From Polytrichum commune (Eukaryota > Streptophyta > Polytrichopsida > Polytrichales > Polytrichaceae): 60,000 nt of DNA. The stretch spans positions 67,783,554 through 67,843,553 of the forward strand of contig OX485803.1 in the NCBI GenBank assembly GCA_950295325.1, read 5' to 3'. The notes under the pieces are model-generated. The model was not told the DNA's origin. It was given only the letters and a program-made list of their open reading frames with translations, and did no database searches. Below are positions 1 through 9,354 of the stretch, piece after piece (position 1 is the first letter of the stretch; every line of letters begins with the position of its first letter). A program made the translations under genes and the position numbers.

Positions 1-299
1 ATCCTTGTTGGGTGATGTCGTTAATTAATGGTTGGTATTTTTGGATTTTGCTGTTGATTGTATGTTGTGAGAATCTATCATTAGTGTATGTAAATTCGAT
101 GAATTGTACCGTTAGGTTGTTGGTTGGATGTGGTGGTGAGGTGCTTTGGTGCGGGACTTCTTTTATACACAGAAGGTCAGGTTTGAGTCTAGCGTTGCAG
201 TGGCATCTTTGTTGTGTACATGTACATGTTAGAAGCCATGTTGGGACTGTATTTTCTTATGGGTTGTTGTTAAATGTTCATGAGGGTGTAGCATCTTGA

Positions 300-1245
300 C
301 TTTTGTGATGATAGGATTAGTTTTCTTAATTCCCATACTGCTTTGTTATGTCTTTTGGTTCTGAGGGCGTGTATGTGATGTTGGTTGCATTTTAATAGTA
401 CGTGTAGCCATGTGTCTGCATCTGGTGAGTTACATATTGGGCATGTAATGGATGGGAATCTTTATCTGCCAAAGAATAGTTGTTTTCTAGCGTTACCCAT
501 ATATTGTCCGGTACGGAATTTTAGGATACTAGTCTTTTGTGAATTTGTTATTGTGGGGTTAGACAAGAAGTTATTAGATATTTCGTTGTCTATGTCTGGG
601 TTTGTTGTCCATTTGTTAATGTTGGGGAATTGTATTGCCAATCTTTTTAGGTTGTTATCTCTATCGTGTTTACTGAGGTATGTTTCAAGGCATCGGACTG
701 GGCCTTTGTCAGGTCTTTTGTTGGGTCCCGGCCATGTGTCTTTTTGGAAGTAGTATGGTGTGGTATGTGCAAATTCATATGTCTTGGAAGCAAATTTATA
801 TTGCTTTTTAGTACCTTGCATTGTAAGTTTGTCAGCTTGTTCATTTCCGTCAATGTTTATGTGTGCTTTTACTTTATATATCGTAGTGGGTTGTGTTCGG
901 TTTTTTAACATTTCAACCATATATGTCAGTATGTTTTTGTCAGCATGGTTATTATGATGAGTTGGGTGTTTTATTTGTGTGTTGATTACATATAGGCAGT
1001 TTAGACAGTCTGTAAATATGTGTGCAGGTTCGTTCGGGTATTTGGTTGTGATTATTTTGAGGGTTTTGTGTATGGCCATTAATTCGGCTCTAAAGCTGGT
1101 TTGTAGGCCGGGCAGTCTTTTTGATATACGTATGTCTATTTTCGTTGGGTTATAGATATCATATCCAACTTTTTCTTTCTTCCAGTGCCCGTCATTAGCT
1201 TTCATGGGTGGGATAAACGAACCGTCGGTGTAATAGCTATATTGT
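300..1245 (-). pseudogene. LINE ORF2: RNase H domain and terminal zinc knuckle
   Basis: This is the C-terminal part of LINE ORF2. RNase H removes the RNA strand of the RNA:DNA hybrid during reverse transcription. The type I catalytic set is complete: D in YTDGSF (near 1225), E in RAELMAI, D in IFTDCLN, and the last D in GNEQADKL, preceded by VKAHINID with its histidine. After it come residues fitting a CCHC knuckle (CPICNSPDADTWLHVLLKC, about 430-370), as in many LINE tails. The open frame runs through the RNase H and knuckle and ends in TAA near 255. Downstream the coding-like text continues in another frame, so the tail is frameshifted. An RNase H is usual in plant L1 and in I-type elements. 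Confidence 0.85.
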
Positions 1246-2973
1246 GGTAGGAATTTTAATGTGTGTTGGGTTTCGTAGTTTGGTATTGGTGGTATGGGTA
1301 TAATTGATGGGTTATTATGTGGTGGGTAGAGTAGTTTGTTCCATTTAGTGTTCTTGTTTACAGGTGTATTGTTTGGTGTGGGTGGGGTTGTTTGTATATG
1401 GTATTGTGCTATTTGTAGGTTTTCTATTGTTGTTTTAATTGTGTCTATCTGGTTGGGAGTGCCAAAATTATTGTGCTGGTGGTGGATGCAGAGTATATGT
1501 ATTGCAAATGGTTTTATTTGTGATTTATTGAGGTTTTGAGGGTTTGTTGGTACGTCGTATGTAATGGTATCTGCGGCGAAATGGGCTAGGACATGTGTGT
1601 CTGGGAACGGTCATGTATGTGGTGAGTAGTTTTGGTACCAATTTGTGTCTGGTGTGACTATTAGTGTGACGGTGTTTGGGTCAATTCTGGCTGCTAGGCG
1701 TGCCCAGTGTATTGCTTGTTGAATCATTTCTTCGTTTTGTGGGTGGGCATAGCGAATTCCGTGCCATTTGTATTGGAAAGCGGTGCCTAATGATCCAAAT
1801 TTTTATCTCTTGTGAATGGTGAGAAATATTTTGTAATATGTGTAGAGCATGTTATTGGTGAAGAGAAGTAGGAGTGTAAAATGTTAAATGCTTTTGTAAT
1901 GGAGTCAAGGAGGTTCTGTGGGAGAGTGTATGGAGATGTTTTAAATGGATATTTTTTGGGTATTTTAGAGTTATATCTTTGATATAGCCAGACTACCTCA
2001 GTTTCGAATGGTTGTGGAGGTGGTATTAGGTCGTATGTCCTGTAGGTGTCTTTGTTGTATTGTTGTCATAGCCAATTTAGTCTGGTGGTTGGGATGGTTA
2101 TGAGATATCTCCCTGTGTCTTCGTATATGTGTGTTATTTCGTTTTGTGTTTGTATAGTATGTTTCGTTGTATTAATGTCTCTTTCTGGGTTGCATTCTAT
2201 TATTGATATTTGGGTGTGTGGTGTTATTGTTGGTGGTGGTATGAATCTTGGGTCTTTGGTTTGTATGGGGGTTATATGGGTATGTATTAGTTTGTTGTAG
2301 TGGTTGTATTGTTGTCTTGTATAATATTCTTTTAGTAGGTTTATGTTGTGTTCGATTACTGAGGGATGGTTTGGTGGGAATAGTTCTTTTTGTGGCATTC
2401 ACTTGTAGTATGTTCCGTTGTTTTGGAGTAACCATTGGCATAGGTATGTGTTAAATTTTTTTGTTATTTTATATTTGTCTTTCGTTATGTTTGCTTTGTG
2501 ATTTAGTATGTTGTATATGGGGAATTTGATTGGGTTATTTGTTATGTTGGGGGGTGGATTTGGTTGTTGGGGTTGTTGTGTTAGTGGCGGGTGTAAGGGG
2601 TTGTCCAAGATTCTGGGTAGTAATTCTCTATTATCTGATATGTATATTTCTTGGAGTGTGCGGGCTTGTGGGTGTCTATTACATTGAATTGGACAGTTTT
2701 GGTTACAACTTTGTTAGCAGAAAAGTTGTTCTGCTATGTGTAGTGCATTTTTTATTAGTTTTGTCGGGGTTTTATAGTAGGTTTGAAAGTCTGTTGGTGA
2801 CATTAAGTGTGTGCCATTGGGAAGGGAAATGTGTTTTATTTTTTGTATGTTTAGTGTTAGGAGTTTATATAGTAGTTTAAGAGATAGTTCTTTGTTTATT
2901 TGTGGTAGTACGACTGTGGCATGGGATTTCCATTCTGTTTCAAGTTCAGTTGCATGGAGCTGGAAATTTGTTT
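1246..2973 (-). pseudogene. LINE ORF2: region between RT and RNase H, unrecognised
   Basis: This stretch links RT and RNase H in LINE ORF2. After the frame slip in a poly-A run near 3000, the minus strand reads open as a Pro/Thr/Asn-rich protein. It includes a cysteine cluster (CQQSCNQNCPIQC, near 2700) and a segment near 1800-1560 that looks like a folded domain (WHGIRYAHPQNEEMIQQAI, then PDTNWYQNYSPHT and FPDTHVLAHFAAD). TGA codons interrupt it at 2066-2068 and 1611-1613, and a further frame change lies near 1800. I do not recognise the domain. The cysteine cluster could bind zinc, but this is inference from spacing alone. Confidence 0.6.
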
Positions 2974-4560
2974 CTATATTTTTGAGGTGAGCTCCTTTTT
3001 TTTTTTCATACGAAATAGTGTTCGTTTTGTAGGTGATCTTGTGCAGTCGTGGTATTTGATTCTTTGTATGTCTTCTGCGCCTTTATATTTTGCAAGAATA
3101 TGTTGTATAAGTCCTTTGTAAATTATACCAAGTTTGCCGGGATCATTAAGTGCATTTCTGAGTTGTTCGCTAATACATCTTAGGTAGGCATTTTTTAATG
3201 AGAAGGCTTCTAGTCCAAACAAGTCACGTGGTAGTTGGGTTATTATGTTTGCTGTACATTTAGGTAGACTACATATTACTTTTTGGATTCCTAAAATTTT
3301 TTTGTCTAATTTTTTTATAGCTGGCATTGAGTATGGGACTGTATAAAAGCTATATGCTATACCGGATCTTATGACAGTGTCTACCATACTTATTTTTTGT
3401 TTGATTGTAGCTGGGCAGTTTATTAGTAGTTTGCATTGGTTTATCATTTTGGTTGTGGTGATGTGTGTTTGGAGTTTCCATTTTAATGATGGTACTAATT
3501 GTATGCCTAAATATACATATGGTTCGTTTTGGTGTAGGACGGGTAGTGGTTGGTTTCTGTAGTGGATGTTTTGGGCTTGGATTTTGGTTTTGAATATTTC
3601 AGATTTTATTTTTGATTTGTTTGGGCATCCCGTGATGGCGCATTTTGGAACTCCCAGGTCCATTCCGGCCCATTCGCAGTATTTGTCTAGTTTGTATAAT
3701 TGGGTCTGTATTGATTGGAGATTTCTTGTGATGGCTGCTAGATCATCTGCGTATGCTGCAGAGCTGATTGTTAATTTGGATGTACCGAATGTGTACCCAT
3801 TATTCCCTCGTTGTAGCCAACGTAGCAGTGGGTCTAAGAATATTAGGAAGAGGTATGGACTGAGTGTGTCACCTTGTATTGTGCCTCTTTGTATTGGTAT
3901 GAGTTTTGTTTTTCCGAAGTATTCTCCTGTAAATATGGTATTGGAGTTTGAATAAATATTTCCTATCAAAGACACGGCATCTTCTGGATATCCTAAGTCC
4001 TTAGTTACTGCTAATGGTCATGCGTGATCAAGAGATCCGAATGCGGTTTTGAAATCAATATATAGTAGATAGATGTTTTGGTTTGTAAATCTTGCGTCTT
4101 CTAGTGCTGCTATGAGGAGTTGGAGTTGTCTGGATGTATTTTTTTCTGCTTTGAATCCTTCTTGGCTGTCGTGGAGGATTTGGTATTTTTCTCCATATGC
4201 TGATAGTATAGATGTAAGAGAGTTCGTGAATAATTTGTATATTGTGTTTGCAAGTGCGATTGGTCTGTGGTTTGTTAATTTTGATGGGTCTCATTTTTTG
4301 TATAGTAATATTGTTAGACTTATTTTCCATGAAGTTGGTATTTATTTTCGTCTGTAACAGTGGGAGAATAATAAGAAAAATATGTTGTGGAAGCTTTCGG
4401 GCATGTTTTTTAAGATTATGTTGGGAATTTTGCCGGGGCCGGGTGTTTTGTTGTTTGCTAGATTCTTTGAACACATATCATATGTTACTCTGTCAAAGTA
4501 TTCATGTAGTGGAGCTTTAGAGTTTCCTCTTTTTTCGATGACAAATCCGTCTAGGTCGTG
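2974..4560 (-). pseudogene. LINE ORF2: reverse transcriptase domain
   Basis: This is the RT of the LINE. Motifs in order on the minus strand are NNKTPGPGKIPN, NHRPIALANTIYKL, SQEGFKAEKNT, LLYIDFKTAFGSLDH (first catalytic Asp), IQRGTIQGDTLSPYLFLIF and AYADDLAAI (the YADD catalytic pair). All are in a single frame, which is also that of the endonuclease upstream. The frame is broken by TAA at 4342-4344 and TGA at 4291-4293 and 4018-4020, and it closes at 2974 only because of a slip in an A-run. The part from 3975 to 2974, with YADD and the thumb, is open. With a stop between the two catalytic motifs this copy should not make active RT. Confidence 0.9.
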
Positions 4561-5202
4561 CCATGGGTATTGTCTAACACCACATGTGTACTTTGGTGTG
4601 TGTTCTAGTTGGTGGTAGCATGTTGGTACGGTGGGTCTATTGCTAATAGATTGTTGGTTGTGTATTTCATTGGCTATGTCTGTGGGGTTTGTAAGTACGT
4701 TGTTGTTTACGTCTGTAATGCAGTCTAATGGGGGCGTTTCTTGGTTTGTGAAGACTCTTTTGTTGATTTTCTTGGAGCTTTTGTCGTATAGTAGTATGTA
4801 TTTGGATATGGTTTTTTTAATGCATTCTTGGGTGTATTTTGTGGTAATTTTTCGGGCATGTATATATGCGGTTTTGGCGATTTGGGCTAGTGTTGCTATC
4901 CATTCAGGCTGATTAGGTTCTTGATTGGGGGGTGGGATGGGGGTTTGGGTATGGTTCCTTAGTTCTTCGACTATGGGGTGTGTTTGCCAATTTGGTGTGT
5001 TTTTTATCAGGTAAATTGCTTTCCTAATTAGGTGGTAGGTGGAAAGATAGTTTTTCCATTTTTTTTGGAGTTTTCTTGGTAGAAAGCCTCCTTGTTGTAA
5101 TGTACGGTTTGTGAGGTCTGGGAAAGGTGGTGCACTGCATGTATCTTGGATTTTGTCGGAGATTTTTTGTATGATATGGTCAAATTTTGTGCATGTTGTT
5201 TG

Positions 5203-6237
5203 TCATTGTTCATTTGTTAGTTGGTCTTGTATTAGGGTGTTCGTGAGTTCATTTAGCTGTGGTGCATTTTCTTCAAAGAATTCTGTTTTGAATTTTTCGA
5301 TCTTTATCTGTGGGATGGGGTTTAGGATCCTTGGGGGTTTGTCTGTAGTTGGTGGTGGACAGCGGGCTAGTAGTGTATTTGGTGGGATGTGTAGTGTTAC
5401 TGGAGAGTGGTCTGAGTTGAGGTTGTGGTCATTGTTTATGATTGATGTGTATAGGTTGTTATTGGGTGTTTTGATGTAATATCCATCTATTAGGCTGGTT
5501 TGGTTGTAGTTTTGGCCTCCTTGTCTAGAGTATAGGCTGTTTGTTTGGATGTATGTAAGTTGTAGATTGTCTGTGAATGTGCGCCATTCTGTGTCTTCTG
5601 CTTGTGGTGGTGTTGTGGTGTAGTCGTTTTGTCTTCCAATTAGGGCTATGTCCCTGTTAAAGTCTCCGCATAGTATGTGTATATGGTTTGGGTGGTCAAT
5701 GGTTTGTTGTGTTATGTTTTGTTTAATTAGCGGTATGGATCCTATGTCTTCTTCGTGTGATGGCATATACATGTGTATTATTAGCCAGGGTTGTAGAGGT
5801 TGGTTATGTATTTTTATTATTTGTAGATATGGTGATATTATAGCTGGGGTAGGTATTTTGGTGATATTACCTGGGTATGCGTATTCTTTATTTATGAGTG
5901 TGAGGAGTCCACCTCTTGCAGGTGTATATGGCCTTCTTTGTTGTATGCATCTTGTTAGTGAATGTGTATTATTAAATATTAGTTTATATTGTGGGAATAG
6001 ATTTTGAATGTATTTCGTGGATTTGGTTGCCGTTAATTTAGTTTCTTGTATGGTAATAATTGCTGGTTTGTTTGGTGTATGGGATATAAGTTGATGGAGG
6101 TTTGGTAAAGTTGTGTTTAATGATGAAGCGTTCCATGTGATTATGTGCGTGTTGTAGTTTGTTGTATGATTTTCTTGAGGGTGTAGGGTGGGTGTGGTGG
6201 TGGGGGGTGTGAGTATTCGTGGAGCGGTTCGTTGCAT
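5203..6237 (-). pseudogene. LINE ORF2: AP-type endonuclease domain
   Basis: This is the apurinic-type endonuclease that nicks target DNA to prime reverse transcription. All family motifs are visible in order: THIITWNASSL (Asn), IITIQETKLTA (metal-binding Glu), WLIIHMYMPS, ILCGDFNRD (Asp/Asn), SLIDGYYIK and NLNSDHSPV (Asp/His). The domain looks intact for about 300 residues. The frame stops with TGA at 5203-5205 (after LTNEQ) and then reads on in the same frame toward the RT, so this stop is a mutation rather than the natural end. Upstream, a second frame (6452-6141) carries a short Pro/His-rich stretch between the 2A-like motif and the endonuclease, implying a frameshift near 6200. Confidence 0.88.
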
Positions 6238-6665
6238 TTTAGTGTTTCTGTAAGTAATTGTAGTGGTAAAAAGGGAAATTTGTCTGACATTGTTTGTATG
6301 GTTAGTGGTGTATTACTTTGTTTAATGAAATCATATAGTTCTTTGTGGATGGTGGTGGGTGGGTTAATAATGTTTTGGTTTGTTTGGAGGAATTGTGTAT
6401 ATGGGTGCATGGTTATGATGTGTCTTTCCGGTGGGTTTTGGAGTGAAGCCATACGTTCTAATACTATTGTTGTCCAATCTGGTTATGGGGTTTGTATTAA
6501 TATATGGTTACATGTTTTTATTATTGGGCTAATTGTGGTAATAAGTGCGTACAATATGCGTGGGGGTGGGTGGTGTTGGTTTCTATAAATGTATCTTGAT
6601 AGGTATGGGTAGGCAGTAATTGTGTCTTGGTGTTTGGGGTGTGTTAGATTTATTATAGGAGAAAA

Positions 6666-7367
6666 TTATTTTGCTAGGTGTTGGTATTCGGGCTGTAATT
6701 TGATTGTGCACTCTATAAAGTACATTTTGCATCTATTTCTATGTGTGGATGGGTGTGTTTGTAGGATATTGGGCATGGGTCTTGGGTTGGTTTCAATATC
6801 TCCGCTAAGTAGTAGTAGTAGGTGTACGATAGGTGCTTGGTTTATAGGAAGGTTTTTTCGTGTTTTAAGGTTTATGTTCCGTTGTTTATTGTTTCTTATT
6901 TTATTGTCTGGGTTGGTTGTATGTCTTGGGTGTTTAGTGGTGCTTTTTTTTGTTTGCTTGGTATGCGTGGTTTTGTATTGGTTTCTTCTTCTAATTTTGT
7001 TTATTTGGTTTTGGGCGAGGCCGGCAGGCCTAGCCTTTTTTGTTTTTGTTTTTTGTTTTATTTGGTCAGAGGTGTTAAGGGATGCTTTATTATTATTTTT
7101 TATGATTTTGGGTGTTTGTGTTTGTTTAGGGTTTTTTGAGCCATTGTTGTTTTGTTTTGGGCTATCGCTCTTATTTTGTTTTGTTTTTAGCTTTGTTCGT
7201 GTGTAAGTAATGCGGGATGTGGTCTTGGTGATTTGTTTGGGTTTGGGTGGATTTGTTTTGGGCCTATCTTTGTTTTGTTGTGTGCTTATTTTAGTATTGG
7301 ATAATGTTATGGGATATAGTGTTAGAGTAGGGGATATTGGTGTTTTTTTAGGAATGTTTTTCTGCAC
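6666..7367 (-). pseudogene. LINE ORF2 amino-terminal region with 2A-like motif
   Basis: The open frame is Lys/Asn/Thr-rich. It contains one copy of the ARPAGLAQ motif (7011-7035) and then, at about 6777-6822, the string LLLLLSGDIETNPRP. That string matches the 2A-like ribosome-skipping signature (hydrophobic run, then D-x-E-x-N-P-G-P) found at the start of ORF2 in several APE-type LINE clades. The Gly of the NPGP core is Arg here, which a single G-to-A change explains. 2A peptides split a polyprotein co-translationally and need that Gly, so this copy should not skip. The frame ends at 6666, before the endonuclease. Confidence 0.75.
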
Positions 7368-8928
7368 ATGTTTGGTGAGTTTATTGGTTGGGGGAATGTG
7401 GTTAGGTATTGTTTTTTGTGTTTTGTATGGTGATGGTTTTTTGTGTGTGTCTTTAGGTCTTTTGGGGTGTTTTCTGGTTATGTTTAGTTGTTCTTTATTT
7501 GTAAGTTTTGATTTTGATTTTGGTAAGATTTGATTGCCTTTATGTAGTATTAACAGTAGGTGTAGGGGAGGTGTTTGGTCTATGGGAGGATTTTTTTTGT
7601 TCTTTGTGGTTTGAGTTTTGTTGTTTATTTTTATTGTGATTTTTTGTAGAGTTTAAGGTTGTTATATGATTTGGATGATTTGTGTTCTCTTGATGTGTTT
7701 GTTTGTTTGTTGATATGTGTGGTTTTATCTAGGTGCTTTCTAGTTTGTTTTATTATTTTTATTATTTTTTTGGTTACTTTGTTTTGGGCGAGGCCGGTAG
7801 GCCGAGCCCGTTTTAGGTGGTTTTTATTGGTACTATGTGTTTGGTTTTTTTTTGTATTTTGGTTTTTTTGGGTATTTCTCGAAGGGAGTGTGTTGGTGTT
7901 AGAGTTTATGTGTTTATTTGCATGGTTTATTGAAGTAGTGTATCTAGTGTTAGGTGTGTTTGTTTGTTTTGTTCTTTGTTTTTTGTATGTTTCCGGTTGT
8001 TTGTATGTGTTTATGATTTTGAGAGGGTGTTTTTTGTTTACGTTTTTTTCTTTTTTACGAGGTTTTTTGGGGTTGGGTGTATGTTTGTGTGCTTTTGGGA
8101 TTTTGTGTGTTTTATTGTTTTTTATTTGTGTGGGGGCATTAGAAAGTGTTTTCCCTTTGTTATGTTTTATGTTTTTGTGTGTTTGTGTTTGTATGGAGGG
8201 TTTAGGTTTTTTGTTGTTTTGATGCTTGGGGCTATGGGTTTTTATTTTTCGTGTTGTTTGTGTGGGACCATTAGGAGGTGCTACCTTTTTGTTTGGGGTT
8301 TTTGTTTGTATTGGATTTGTTTTTTGTATGTCTTTTTTGTGTTGTGCTTTTGTTTTGCCAAGAATGTTTGTGTATAACCTAAGTAGGAGGTGTAGTGGAT
8401 GTGCTTTGGGGTGGGGTTTTATTCGTTTATGTTGTGGGTGTTTTTTTAAATTATTATTATTATTATTATTATTGTTTTTGGATTTTATGTTTTTGGAGTT
8501 TGTATGTTGTTTGGGCTTATTCTTGTATTTTTTTTGGTTCCGGGCGAGGTTGGTATGTCTGGTTTGTTTGAGGTCTTTGTTTGTTTTTATTGTATTTTGA
8601 AAGTTTTTTCTTTGTTTCTTTGTTTGATGTGTGTTATAGGGTGGTGATGTGTATATCCTTTTGTGATTAGTTTTGTGTTTATTTTTTTTGGTTGGGTTGG
8701 TTATGTTCATTCTAAGTACGTGTGTTGTAATTTTTGGAGTATGTTATTTATGGTTTTGTATTATACTTTTGCTATAATTTTGTTTGGATGGTGTTTTGTT
8801 TGGGTTTGTGTTTTGTGTTTTTGTTGTTGTTGTTGTTGTTGTTATTTTTATTTTTATTTTTTTTGAATTTTTATCTTTGTTATGTTTATATTTGTTTTGT
8901 ACTTGGGCGAGGCTGGTAGGCCGAGCCC
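7011..8928. repeat. GC-rich 25-bp motif, four copies in the LINE spacer
   Basis: The motif GGGCGAGGCCGGTAGGCC and its variants occurs at 7011-7035, 7784-7809, 8541-8566 (most diverged) and 8903-8928. Spacings are about 773, 757 and 362 bp. The copies stand out as GC-rich islands in C-poor surroundings. On the minus strand each falls in an open frame as (A)R-P/H-x-x-L-A-x-N/V-Q. The motif is imperfectly palindromic. Its role is unknown. Confidence 0.8.
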
Positions 8929-9354
8929 ATTTTATGTCTTGGGGGTTTTCACTAACTTTCTTTTGATGCGTGTTTTGGTGTTTGTTAGTTATTATTTTGT
9001 AGCTTTTTGTGTGTAGGGTTTGCTTTATTATGTTGAGTTTGTATGTTGCTTTGGTTTTGTGTGTTTTGGGGTGTGTTAGTTTTGTTTTTGTTTGATTGTT
9101 GTTTTTTGTTTTTGGTTGGTTTGATATATTTTGTTTAAGTTTATGTTGATGCTTTTGTTTTTGTTTTAGTTTATATACTTGTGTGAAAGCATTTAGGAAT
9201 GCTTTGGTTTTATTTGTTTTTGTTTTAATTTTTTGTTTTGTTTCTTTATTGTTAGCATTTCCAAATGCTATTGGGTTATTTTTTCCTTCTTCTTTTTCTT
9301 TTTGTGTGGGTACACACATTTTTTGTAGGTGGGCTATTTGATTGTTTGTCCAAT
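7368..9354 (-). other. LINE spacer between ORF1 and ORF2: low-complexity Lys/Asn/Thr-rich frames with a GC-rich repeat
   Basis: Two long minus-strand frames (9319-8744 and 8710-7631) are open, but their composition is almost only Lys, Asn, Thr, His, Gln and Pro, as expected from DNA with hardly any G on that strand. They are probably spacer or disordered linker and not a folded protein. Both carry the recurring peptide motif (A)RPTxLAQ. A (CAA)n/(TTG)n microsatellite lies at 8819-8842 and an (ATT)n run at 8451-8472. Plus-strand ORFs here (for example 6622-7206 and 7659-8222) read as all-hydrophobic proteins and are antisense artefacts of the T/G-rich composition. Confidence 0.6.

Noticed and set aside
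1611-5205. TGA as a sense codon (code change) in the LINE
   Set aside because: A TAA and frameshifts are also present, and the neighbouring nuclear genes use TAA as stop and contain no in-frame TGA. Decay is the simpler reading.
6622-8866. Long plus-strand ORFs reading as hydrophobic membrane proteins
   Set aside because: They are the antisense of the G-poor LINE strand. T/G-rich DNA translates to Phe, Leu, Val, Cys and Trp in any frame, and no family features appear.
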